Assembly: GCA_024703855.1 (NCBI GenBank)
Contig: CP087965.1
Span: 1,914,001 to 1,978,000, forward strand
Source of the DNA: Polaromonas sp. P2-4
GTDB taxonomy: Bacteria > Pseudomonadota > Gammaproteobacteria > Burkholderiales > Burkholderiaceae_C
DNA length: 64,000 bases
Direction of reading: 5' to 3'
Every line of letters starts with the position of its first letter. The stretch's first letter is position 1. Shown in pieces: positions 31,010 through 40,219 of the stretch. The notes below the pieces were generated by a model, which did no database searches, had not been told where the DNA came from, and was given only the letters and a program-made list of their open reading frames with translations. The position numbers and the translations under genes are program-made.

Positions 31010-32047
31010 TTAACGGGCTGGGGCGTTGCGGGCGCGCATGAAGCCGTCCAGAAAGGCGTTGAGGTTCTCGCCCAGCTTGTCGACGAGGTAACCACCTTCC
31101 TGCACCAGAACCACCGGCCCACGATAGGCGCCAATGCGCTCACCGGCAGCACGAAAACCCTCGGTGCTGACGGCCAGGTCGGACGAGGGATCGCCCTTGA
31201 AAGGATCGAAGCCGAGAGAGACCAGTAGTGCACTGGGCGCGTAGTTCGTGATCGAGGTCATGCCCTCGGAAATCGCCGCCAGCCACGCCGGGTCTTCCGA
31301 CTTGAGCGGCAGCGGCAGGTTGAGGTTGTAGCCCGCGCCCTCCCCCTCGCCGCGCTCGTGGGTATAACCTGCATAGAACGGGAACAGCACGTTCGGGTCG
31401 CCATGCACAGACACGAAGTGGACGTCGGAGCGCTTGTAAAAAATGGACTGCGTGCCGTTGCCGTGATGAGTGTCAATGTCGAGAATGGCGACCCGTCCGA
31501 GGGGGCGCGAGATAGTTGGCAGCAATCGCCACATTGTTCAGATAGCAGAAGCCGCCACCAAACTCGCTATAGGCATGGTGACCGGGCGGGCGGCACAACG
31601 CATAGGCCTCAGGCTCGCCCTGAAGCACGAGCTTGCTGGCCTCGAGCGCCGCATGAGCCGAGCCGAGCGCGGCCTGCCAGGTGCCCTCAGCAATCGGGCT
31701 CGAACCGCCCGCGAGGTAAAAACCAACCTGACCCTGGATGCTTTGCGGACGCACGCGTGCGCTGTAGTCGCGAAGGCGTGCGCATGAATCAGGCGCGAGG
31801 CATTGGGCACGGTCTGCCAGCGTTCGTATGCGCTTTCCAGAAAACCGAGGTACCCCAAATCGTGCACAGCGGAAATCCAGCGCCGGTCCCATCCCTCCGG
31901 CGTCACCCGTTCGTGACCCTCGGCCAGCAGGCTGGCAAGCAAGGCCTCGGCGCGTGCCGGTGATTCCAGGTTCGGCACGACGGTGCCACGGACGACGATT
32001 TCATTCGGTGCATGCAATTGATGCAGCGGCGAAAATGTGAACTTCAC
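31010..32047 (-). CDS. HDAC-fold amidohydrolase, acetylpolyamine-amidohydrolase-like (two frameshifts)
   Basis: Zinc amidohydrolase of the histone-deacetylase superfamily, about 345 residues. Motifs: CRPPGHHAY (catalytic His pair), [12 protein letters not shown] (zinc Asp/His), [10 protein letters not shown] (zinc Asp) and [14 protein letters not shown] (catalytic Tyr). The GTG start at 32047 has a perfect AGGAGG five bases upstream; [19 protein letters not shown] follows. The frame slips near 31760 (HACVRKAS to [18 protein letters not shown]) and near 31510 (NVAIAANYL to [15 protein letters not shown]), without net length change. Bacterial members remove acyl groups from acetylpolyamines and related amides. 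With the adjacent transaminase, deacylation of an imported N-acyl amine is the best guess. Confidence 0.87.
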
Positions 32048-32129
32048 GAAAGCCTCCTTGATCGATGAACACAGCTTAGCCCCGGCATCTTCGAAAAACT
32101 TGACTTGGGACGACAATCGGATGCCCCTA

Positions 32130-33204
32130 CTAGCGAGAGACGCGCCGCGGCGACTCAGGCCGATACGACAGATGCTTGGCAGAAATGCCCGCGGACTCTG
32201 CCGCGTAGCTGCGAAATGCGCGCGTGAAGGCACTGATTTCGCTAAATCCGAGCTGCTCGGCGATGCTGGTGATCGACAGCGGACTATCAACTAACAAGCG
32301 TCGGGCAATCTCCATGCGCACTTGCGCGCGCAGATCAAGAAAACTGATGCCCTGCTCCTTCAGCCGGCGCTGCATGGTGCGTGGCGTGACGCCGAAATCG
32401 GCCGCTGCATGTTCCAGAGTGACAACGTCGGACCGGCGTCCAGCGTGCATCACCCAGGCACGCAGCGCCTCTTCAAGCAGATTAAGATCGTCCTTGCCAT
32501 GCAAGCTTCGCCTCAGGTCTTCACAAAGGCTGGCATAAAGATGGGGATTGGCGGTGCGGATCGGGGTCGCCAGCACCGATGCGGGAAAGCATAGCGCCGT
32601 GGCGCCTCCGTTAAAGGTCACGGGAGCCTGGAAAAAATCGGTGTACATATGCGTCGACTTGGGCGCACGCATCGCCATGGTCACACGATCCAGGCGCCAG
32701 GCCTCGCCCGCCGCCTCCCTGAATCTCCGATACAACTTTCCAAGCGTATAGGCAGAATCCTGAAGGCTGTTCTGAAATGCTCGGATCCTGAATGCTGTAA
32801 ATGAACCTGGCCGTGGCCCCTTCCCTCTCCAGGCGAACTGACGTTCCCGTCTGGATGACAGGAAAGAACTGGATCAAATCCTCAATGGCCTGACCAATGG
32901 TCGGCGCATGAACGACCAAGGTCTTGAACACGCCAGCCTCTTGCGCATGATCAACCCCTGCCATGTCGAGACCGAGATGACTCAGCCCGCTTTCCTCCGC
33001 CGCTGCCTCAAGCATGTTCGTAAAGCCGAGCAGCGACGTGACCCGTTTTGTTGGCCCGCCCGCCCAGCCAAACCCGGCATCGCGCGGGGCGGAATGACGC
33101 ACCGCTTTGCCACGACAACTCCGGTTGAGCAGCAGACCAAGCCGATGGCTAGCCTGCCAGGCCACTTCAGAGCTGATCGTACCCACGGCAAGAGACGTTG
33201 TCAC
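32130..33204 (-). CDS. AraC-family transcriptional regulator (one frameshift)
   Basis: About 358 residues: an N-terminal Arabinose_bd-type domain (HLGLDMAGVDHAQEAGVF, then AIEDLIQFFPVIQTGTSV) and a C-terminal double HTH (AAADFGVTPRTMQRRLKEQG and PLSITSIAEQLGFSEISAFT). The frame changes near 32790, where SIQDPS continues as FQNSLQDSAYTLGKLY. It is divergent from IclR and lies 82 bp upstream of the amidohydrolase gene on the same strand, so it probably controls the amidohydrolase, aminotransferase and transporter operon. The last 15 residues look unusual for the family; an extra indel near 32185 is possible. Confidence 0.83.
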
Positions 33205-33256
33205 AGAGGGAACTCCTTCGATTCATTTCTGGAAAGCCGATCAGCTTGTCGAATAA

Positions 33257-33272
33257 TTCCATTTATTGGAAC
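33257..33272. promoter_or_regulatory. candidate IclR-type operator in the AraC/IclR divergent promoter
   Basis: TTCCATTTATTGGAAC contains the 5-bp arms TTCCA and TGGAA and matches 12 of 16 bases of TTCTATATACAGGAAC at 36645-36660, before the BisC-type gene. IclR-family sites often have such TTCC/GGAA arms, so autoregulation plus control of neighbouring operons is plausible. Confidence 0.45.
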
Positions 33273-33277
33273 TAGAG

Positions 33278-33301
33278 TTTTATAATATATAAATTATAAA
33301 A
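33278..33301. promoter_or_regulatory. 24-bp AT-only inverted repeat
   Basis: Arms TTTTATAAT and ATTATAAAA are exact reverse complements around a 6-base spacer, in the 188-bp gap between divergent AraC and IclR genes. It may be a regulator site or overlapping -10 elements for both directions; TATAAT lies within the repeat. Confidence 0.4.
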
Positions 33302-33392
33302 GATAGCTATTGAGATAATCCCTGAGTACCCAAAGCCTTGGCCAAGTCCATCATCCTCACCATCCGCACCCTATTTTTGAAGAATCAACCGC

Positions 33393-34157
33393 ATGAACAA
33401 CACGCTCTTGAAGGGGTTCGACATCATCGAGTTGCTGGCGCACAGTGACCGGCCGCTCGCCCTGACCGAAATCGCCAATGCGCTCGATCTGGCCAAGAGC
33501 AATGTCCACCGGCTGTTGCAGGCCCTGACCGAGCGAAATTACGTGTTTCGCGTCGAGAGCAGCGGACGTTATGTGGCGTCGATCAAGCTGTGGGAGCTCG
33601 GCTCCGCCGTGCTTGCCAAGCTCGATCTCAAACTGCATGCCCAAGAGGTGATGGACGACCTGCTTGCCAAGACCGGGGAAACGGTTCACCTGTCCGTACT
33701 CGATGGCGATGAAGTCGTGTATGTGCACAAGCTGGACAGCCCGAACCCGGTGCGCGCCTATACGCAGATCGGTGGCCGGGCCCAGGCTTATTGCGTGGCC
33801 ACTGGAAAAGCCATGCTGGCGTACCGTTCGCTGGCAGCACTCGAACTCATGGCGCAATCGCTGCAACCCCGAACCGACGCGACGATCACTGATCCGCGCA
33901 AGTTCCTCCTCGAGATGGACCGCATTCGCGTGCAGGGTTTCGCTGTCAACCGCGGTGAATGGAACGCCAACGTCGCCGGCATAGCCGCGCCCATTACTGA
34001 TGCGAGCGGCACCGTGATCGCCGCCATCGGGCTGTCGGGCCCGAAAGAACGCTTCAAACCAACGCAACTGAAACTGTTTGCGCTGCTGACCATTGAGGCT
34101 GCGCAGCAGGTCTCGATACGCTTGGGCGGACGTCGGCCAGCGCCCGCGTGGCGCTGA
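33393..34157 (+). CDS. IclR-family transcriptional regulator
   Basis: Intact 254-residue IclR regulator. N-terminal winged helix (LLKGFDIIELLAHSDRPLAL, then IANALDLAKSNVHRLLQALT) and C-terminal effector domain with GETVHLSVLDGDEVVYVHKL, YCVATGKAMLAY (substrate-pocket Gly/Lys segment) and GIAAPITDASGTVIAAIGLS. It is flanked by the AraC gene (divergent) and the BisC-type gene (convergent). Similar inverted repeats before its own gene, before the molybdoenzyme and, less well kept, before the semialdehyde dehydrogenase suggest these as targets. Effector unknown. Confidence 0.94.
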   Translation: MNNTLLKGFDIIELLAHSDRPLALTEIANALDLAKSNVHRLLQALTERNYVFRVESSGRYVASIKLWELGSAVLAKLDLKLHAQEVMDDLLAKTGETVHLSVLDGDEVVYVHKLDSPNPVRAYTQIGGRAQAYCVATGKAMLAYRSLAALELMAQSLQPRTDATITDPRKFLLEMDRIRVQGFAVNRGEWNANVAGIAAPITDASGTVIAAIGLSGPKERFKPTQLKLFALLTIEAAQQVSIRLGGRRPAPAWR

Positions 34158-34201
34158 CAAGACGCACGGCCGCGTTGAGCTGAGGACTGCCGCAACCGGG
34201 C

Positions 34202-36518
34202 TCATTTCGCAATGATGGAAGGCAGATCGAATGCGGTCACCGGCGGTGGCGTGTGTGCGAACCGCTCGACCTCGACCAGGCAGGTCTGGGCCATACAGCC
34301 CTGCGACAGGCTGGAAGCACCCACGTCCAGCGTCAACACATTGGGGTTACCGTGCTTCTCGAGGCTATCGCTCCCGGCCCAGGATGCCGGGTCGAACCAT
34401 GCGCCAGTGGACAGTTTGACTACACCGGGGCGCAGCCGGTCCGACAGGCGCGCTGCGGCCAGGCATTCGCCGCGTGCGTTGTGCACCCGAACGATGTCGC
34501 CGTCGGAAATTCCGCGGGCCTTCGCATCCTCGGGGCTCAGCAAAATAGGCTCGCGGCCGTTGATCTTGTTGCTGCGGCTATAGGCGCTGTGGTCGAACTG
34601 GCTGTGCAGCTTGGTGAACGGTTGATCGGACAGCAGGTGCAGCGGGAACTGACGGGCCTTCGGGCTACCCAGCCATTCGGCCGGTTCAAACCATTGTGCA
34701 TGGCCGGAGCAGTCGTCGTAGCCGAAGCCCGCGAGCGTCTCGCTATACAGCTCGATACGGCCTGAGGGGGTAGCCAGCGGGTGCTTTTGCGGATCGGCGC
34801 GAAAGGTGTCGAGCATCACAACCGGCGATGGCGTCGGGGCCAGATCCACCAGGCCCTTCTCCCAGAAGGTGTCGAAGTCCGGCAAAGTCACGCCGACGCG
34901 GCCTGCGCGCTCGCGGCTTTGCGTGTACATCTGACGTAACCACTGCTGCGAGGTCCGGCCTTCGGTATAGGCTTCTCCCGCCCCCAGCCGTTTGGCCAGG
35001 TCGGCAAAAATTTCGTAGTCGTCCCGCGCCAAGCCGACAGGTTCGATGGCGCGCTTCATCGCAACCATAAAGCGCTCGCGGGTCGAATACCCGATGTCCT
35101 CGCGCTCGAGCGAGGTGGTCGCCGGCAGTACCACGTCGGCCATTCTGGCGGTTGCGGTCCAGAACTGCTCATGCACGATGACGGCGCCAGGCTTTCGCCA
35201 CGCCCTCATCAACCGGTTCAGGTCTTGATGGTGGTGAAACGGATTGCCGCCCGCCCAGTAAACCAGCCGGATGTCCGGGTACTGGTGCGTTTTGCCGTTG
35301 TAGGTAAAGTCAGCGCCAGGGTTTTCGAGCATGTCCACAAAGCGCGCCACAGGAATAAAGGAGCGCACCTTGTTTTCGCCCTGCGACAGCGTGGGGCCCG
35401 AAAAGCGCGGCACAGCATTGCCCATCATGTTAGTGGCGCCGTAGCCGACGCCGAATCCGCCGCCGGGAAGGCCGATCTGGCCGAGCATGGCGGCAAGCGT
35501 CACCACCATCCAGTAAGGCTGTTCGCCGTGGTGCGAGCGCTGCAGAGACCAAGCAATGGTGAGCATGGTGCGCGACGCGGCCATCTCACGCGCCAGTGCT
35601 CCGATACGTTCGGCCGAAATACCCGTCTGGTACTCCGCCCATTGCGGCGTCTTGGGCTGACCGTCTGTGTACCCTGAGCAGATAGGGCACCACACGCTCA
35701 AAGCCGACGCAGTACCGGTCCAGAAACGCCTGGTTGTGCAAGCCTTCGGTGTAGACCACATAGGCCAGGGCGAGCAGCAGGGCAGTGTCGCTATTGGGCC
35801 GCACGGCAATCCATTCGTGCGCGCCGCCAGTCTCGAGATCAGCACCATCCGGGCTGATGTTGACAAAGCGAACACCAGCCTCGCGCATGGCCGCCAAGGC
35901 GTTGCGCACGTTGTGCTCGCCCGGTCCGCCAGCACTGACCTGCGCGTTCTTGTGCGGCACCCCTCCCAGACTCACGAACAGTTCGCAATGCTGGGCCAGC
36001 ATATCCCAACTGGTGTGCTGCGCCATCAGCTCTTCCATCGACGCCACGATGTGCGGCATGAGCACCCGCGCGGCGCCGAGGCTGTACGAGTCAGCGTGGC
36101 GCACGTAGCCGCCTACCGAGTTCAGGAAACGGTGCACCTGGCTCTGTGCGTGATGAAAGCGTCCTGCGCTGGACCAGCCATAGGAGCCGCCGAACACCGA
36201 GGCATTGCCATGCGCTGCAATGACTTCGCCGAGTGAGCCAGCCACCAGATTGAGCGCCTCGTCCCATGAAACCTCAACGAACGGCTCCTGGCCACGCAGA
36301 TGTGCCGCACCTTCTCCGGCGCTGATGGGCTGGGTTGGCAACGCACCCCCGCGCGCCGCGCGCTGCGCCTGCAGCCAGCTTTGACGCACCACGGGCTGAC
36401 GAACGCGCAGCGGACCCGTGGAAGCGTCGAACATGGATAGCCCGATTGGGGAGGGGTCGGGATCGCGGTCAAAGGCCTTGAGGCCAACCGCGCGTTCTGC
36501 CTTCGCGAGCCACTTCAT
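34202..36518 (-). CDS. molybdopterin oxidoreductase, BisC/DMSO-reductase type (one frameshift)
   Basis: About 772 residues, one subunit, no N-terminal Fe-S cysteines, as in biotin-sulfoxide/TMAO/DMSO reductases. Landmarks: FGGSYGWSSAGRFHHAQSQV, SYSLGAARVLMPHIV (the Ser of YSLG aligns with the Mo-ligating Ser of DMSO reductase), GYGATNMMGNAVPRF, ATTSLEREDIGYST and the C-terminal cofactor domain (PLATPSGRIELYSETLAG). No Tat or Sec signal is seen, so it should be cytoplasmic. The frame slips near 35690 (VVPYLL joins SGYTDGQPKTPQWAEYQTG). It would reduce an S- or N-oxide. It stands alone with its own IclR-like promoter motif and is convergent with the iclR gene. Confidence 0.87.
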
Positions 36519-36634
36519 AAATGCCCCAATGGGTTGCGGTGAATGACCTCAATTAGTTGTCTCCAAAAAATCTAGTTTGTGCACTGGCCAGCCGACTGCA
36601 TGACTTCGGCAAATGCTATCAGGTTACTCAATTG

Positions 36635-36661
36635 ATAACAAATGTTCTATATACAGGAACA
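36635..36661. promoter_or_regulatory. candidate operator upstream of the BisC-type gene
   Basis: ATAACAAATGTTCTAT (36635-36650) is identical to 24411-24426. It overlaps an inverted repeat with arms TGTTC (36643-36647) and GAACA (36657-36661). It lies about 120 bp upstream of the molybdoenzyme start, in a 198-bp gap that otherwise holds nothing recognisable. Confidence 0.5.
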
Positions 36662-36716
36662 ATTATTCTTATACCCAAGGTAACTACTCAGGTCACTTTT
36701 AGGCGAGTTGACCGAT

Positions 36717-37137
36717 TCAGCCGAAGTTGGGCTGAGGCGTTGCGCCCGTGAAGGCAGCGACAAGGGACTCGAAGATGTTGGCCCCTTGCTTATGCATGGT
36801 CGCGGCATACGAACGGATGACGCAGTAGGTCTGCGCCCCTTCGATGGTGCGAAAGCAGCCCGAGACTTTCTGCTTGACCTTTCGCATGCGCACGGCCTGC
36901 TCGGCCAGATTGTTGGTGAACGGTACGTTGGCCTCGGTCATGAAGCGCCACACATCATCGCTATATTGACGCAGGCGCCCAAGCAGATTGGTGGCCTTGC
37001 TTTGCTTGGGTCTGCCGCGTTTGCCGGTGTACAGCGCGACGGGGTTGGCCGCCTCTCCTTGCGCCAGTATGGCGTCATACAGGTCACGCAGCTCGCGCAC
37101 CTGGTCTTGGTACTTGGGCGTATCGTAGTTCGGTGCC
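36717..37137 (-). pseudogene. IS66-family transposase, C-terminal fragment
   Basis: Minus-strand peptide APNYDTPKYQDQVRELRDLY, GRLRQYSDDVWRFM, then NNLAEQAVRMRKVKQKVSG and CVIRSYAATMHKQG is the C-terminal end of an IS66 transposase. The N-terminal 350 or so residues and the accessory genes are missing. It abuts the IS91 fragment at about 37137. Confidence 0.8.
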
Positions 37138-37341
37138 TGGCCTGGCGGAGCTGAAGTGCGCCGATGCGTTCGCGCGATATCTTGGGCCGATTGCGCGAGC
37201 CGACTGGGTGGTTTACGCCAAGCGGCCGTTCGGCGGTGCGCAACAAGTCCTTGAGTACCTGGGGCGCTACACGCACCGGGTGGCGATCAGCAACAACCGG
37301 CTGACCAGCTTCACTGGCGAGCACGTGACGTTTCCCCCAGG
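37138..37341 (+). pseudogene. IS91-family transposase fragment
   Basis: The peptide ADWVVYAKRPFGGAQQVLEY followed by LGRYTHRVAISNNRLTSF is the conserved core of IS91-family (Y2) transposases. It is cut on the left at the IS66 fragment and on the right at 37341, exactly where the IS3 inverted repeat begins. The right-hand remainder is not found after 39017. Confidence 0.72.
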
Positions 37342-37400
37342 TGTCAGAATAGTTGTCGCCTCCGATTTTTCGTGGGTTATCCGCACCGGAGCGACATTTC

Positions 37401-37915
37401 ATGCACAGAAAACCTCATTCACATCACTCCCCCGAATTCAAAGAGCAGGCACTGCTCAAAGCCAGGCATCGCGGTACGCGATCAATTCTAAGCATTGCCA
37501 CCGAGTTGAACATGTCTCCTGGCACCCTGAAGAGATGGGTGCTGGACTCAGCCAAGGCTGGCGAACAGGCACACGGGACAAGCCTTGCGCTGGACGGCCC
37601 TGCTGCGGACTGGCTGCCGGCACAGCGCCTGCTGGCTTTGCAGGAAAGCTATGCCCTGAGCGGCTCGGCCCTGGCGGCATGGTGCCGCGAGCGTGGCTTG
37701 TTTGAGCACCAGCTGACGCAGTGGCGCGAAGACTTCTGCACGCCCGCCGTGCCAGCTTCGCGCGAGGCCAGCGGGGCATTTCGCGAGCTTCAACGCCAGC
37801 ACGAGCAGCTGCAGCGTGAGCTGCGGCGCAAGGAGAAGGCACTGGCCGAGGCGGCCGCCTTGCTGGTATTGCAAAAAAACTTGCCAAGGCGCTGTTGGAG
37901 GGCGCGGAAAAATGA
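37401..37915 (+). CDS. IS3-family transposase OrfA (frameshifted)
   Basis: DNA-binding subunit of the IS3 element, about 171 residues. HTH block SPEFKEQALLKARHRGTRSI with ATELNMSPGTLKRW and a coiled-coil LQRQHEQLQRELRRKEKALA near the end. The A7 run at 37873-37879 appears one A short: correcting it gives LQKKLAKALLEGAEK and a TGA at 37913-37915 that overlaps the orfB ATG. The A5 tract right at this overlap is the better candidate for the programmed -1 frameshift typical of IS3 elements. Confidence 0.75.
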
Positions 37916-38984
37916 CGTCCGTCCAACAGCGCCAAAATTTACTCAGCCTGATTGACCAGGCCTGCGCCGATGGGGCGCGCTTGAAGCCGGCTTGCCGTCA
38001 GATTGGCCTGTCCGCCCGCAGTGTGCAGCGTTGGCAGCGCACGGGGGCCCCTGAGGGCGATCAACGCCAATCAGGCAAACGGCACTACGTGTGCCCACCG
38101 AACAAGCTGCGCGAAGACGAACGCCAGGCCGTGATGGCGACGCTCAACAGCGAGGCGTTTCAGGACCTGCCACCGAGTCAAATCGTGCCTCGCCTGGCCG
38201 ACAGCGGCGTCTATGTGGCATCCGAGTCCACGATGTACCGGATGCTGCGCCAGGAGGGCCAGCTGGCCCATCGGCGCTCAGAGCGCGCAGCGCAAAAGCA
38301 CAGCAAGCCGCGCGCCTTGGCAGCCACCGGGCCTGATCAGGTGTTCTGTTGGGACATTACGTATCTACCCACCCAGGTGCGCGGCCAACACTTTTATCTG
38401 TACCTGTTTGAAGACTTGTTCAGCCGCAAGATCGTTGGCTGGCAAGTGTTCGATTGCGAGAGTGCCGCTCTGGCCAGCCAACTGCTGCGCGACATCTCGC
38501 GCGCCAAGGTATCGGCCCGGGCCAGCTGACGGTGCATTCGGACAATGGCGCGCCCATGAAGGGCGAGACCATGCTGGCCACGATGCAGCGTTTGGGTGTG
38601 GCGCACACGCGCAGCCGGCCGGCGGTGAGCAATGACAACCCTTATATCGAATCGGCGTTCAGAACCCTGAAGTATCGCCCCCAACTGCCTGTCAAGCCGT
38701 TTGAGAATTTGCTGGCCGCACGGCGCTGGGTCACGGACCTGGTGCACTGGTACAACCATGAGCATCGGCACAGCGCGATCGGCTTCGTGACGCCGACACA
38801 ACGTCATGCTGGCCTGGATCGGGCCTTGCTTGAACAGCGTGCCCTGGTCTATGAATTGGCCCGCCAAGAAAATCCTCAGCGCTGGTCAAGGCAGGCTCGC
38901 CAATGGGCTCATGTCGATGCCGTTCACCTCAACCCCGACACCCCGCAAATCAAGGAGCCTCAACACACTCAAAAATCAGCCTGA
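37912..38984 (+). CDS. IS3-family transposase OrfB, integrase core (one frameshift)
   Basis: About 357 residues. HTH_21-like domain (LADSGVYVASESTMYRMLRQ) followed by the DDE integrase core: first Asp in CWDITYLPTQVRG, second Asp in LTVHSDNGAPMKG, Glu in NPYIESAFRTLKYRP, then WYNHEHRHSAIGFVTP. One base is missing near 38505-38515, so LRDISRA continues as QGIGPGQLTVHSDNG. If the indels are read errors the element could be functional. Confidence 0.82.
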
Positions 38985-39017
38985 CTCATCCACCTTCAGG
39001 CGACAACTTACTTGACA

Positions 39018-39329
39018 GCCACCGGTTGCTGGCTGTGGCCATTTGGAGAATTGGCCTGATCACTTGGAAATCGGCACACCTGTTCAATTTTGGGTCGGCG
39101 CCAACACTTACATGCTCATTCTGAACGCGGGCGTGCCTTCCGTGGGGCACTCCATTCTCATGCTTTGACACAGTGCCGGCTGCACGACTTTGGGGGGTCG
39201 GCTGTTCCGCCACCGAGTTGAATGCGACTCCCTTCACGGCCGGAGAATGCGCCCCAGGTCGATGACTTGGGGCGAGCTTGCCCATTACCCGTGTCCAAAA
39301 AAACTAAACCGTTCGGTTACCCCAAGCCC
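39018..39329. other. 312-bp gap with nothing recognised
   Basis: Between the IS3 right end and the stop of the dehydrogenase gene I see no coherent reading frame, RNA gene or strong repeat. It may contain debris of older insertions. Confidence 0.4.
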
Positions 39330-40180
39330 CTATGAAACGGCCAAGGACTGCACGCCCGCGCCATCGCCAAATCGTGAGCAAGCCTCGTCGATGACAACGA
39401 GTACGAAGCCGAGCAGCCTGGTGCTGCTTCGGTGTGCCACGGCTTCGCTGTGTGCCAACAAAAGATCTTTGCGCAACATGCCGAGGGTGAAAGTCACGGG
39501 GCCCGAAGCTTGCACCATCCGATGCACGTAGGCTTGAAACAAGGGGCCCGACGCTGTTCCGGCCCCCAGAGCATCGAGCAGTTCGTCACCACCGATGCCG
39601 CTCGCGCGCCAAGGCCGCGCCGTCCGCCAGACCAAGCAGCGCGCCAGCCATCATGGTCTGGTTGATCAGCTTCATGCGGTACCCGGAGCCGCTGTCGCCG
39701 CAATGAACGACGCGCTGGCTCAGGATCTCGAGGAGCGGTTTGCAGCGTCCCAGGGCGTCCCGGTCTCCACCGACGAAGTGGGTCAACTTCCCCTCGCGCG
39801 CACCGGCGACGCCACCAGTTACCGGACAGTCCAGCACCACGGCCCCCACCTCGGCCGCAAGGACGCGCAGCTGCAGCGCCGTCGCAGGCGCAGCGGTGCT
39901 CATCTCCAAAAACACCGTGCCAGGTCGTGCGCTCGGCAGCATTCGCCGGTACACCGAAAGAACGTCCTGCGGCCCGCCGAGGACCGTCACGACCACATCG
40001 CAGTCATGGGCCAGCGCCGCCGGCTCATCGACCCATATGGCACCTTCATCGATCGCTGCTTGGGCAGCCTCAGGTCTGCGAGCCCAGACACGCATCGAAT
40101 AGCTGACCTTCAACAGCCGGCTAGCCATAGGCGAGCCGATGTTCCCCGAGCCCGATCCACCCAACTTTGCGATGCGTCAT
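39330..40180 (-). CDS. NAD(P)-dependent beta-hydroxyacid dehydrogenase family oxidoreductase (two frameshifts)
   Basis: About 283 residues of the 3-hydroxyisobutyrate / tartronate-semialdehyde reductase family. Rossmann start GWIGLGNIGSPMA, substrate motif DCPVTGGVAGAREGKL, catalytic Lys in GSGYRMKLINQTMM, and C-terminal all-alpha domain ending FGDGAGVQSLA. The ATG at 40180 gives MTHRKVGWIGLG; the C4 run at 40144-40147 has one base too many. A second slip near 39600 joins LADGAALAR to SGIGGDELLDALGAG. It is the last gene of a three-gene operon with a Bug and a UroD-type protein and would oxidise or reduce a small hydroxyacid. Confidence 0.83.
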
Positions 40181-40219
40181 GCCTTGAATCCAGCAAGCCC
40201 GTGAAATGCTGAAGCGGGG

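Larger units (their letters stand above)
37342..39017 (+). mobile_element. IS3-family insertion sequence with imperfect terminal inverted repeats
   Basis: The left end TGTCAGAATAGTTGTCGCCT (37342-37361) and the reverse complement of the right end 38998-39017, TGTCAAGTAAGTTGTCGCCT, agree at 16 of 20 bases. They enclose orfA and orfB in the usual IS3 order; total 1676 bp. The flanking triplets AGG and GCC do not match, so no target duplication is visible. That suggests later rearrangement on one side, which would also explain the missing half of the interrupted IS91. Confidence 0.8.

Noticed and set aside
37873-37879. A7 tract in IS3 orfA as the programmed frameshift site
   Set aside because: A -1 slip here leads to the orfA stop at 37913-37915, not into orfB. 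It is better read as a missing A; the A5 tract at the orfA/orfB overlap is the more natural slippery site.
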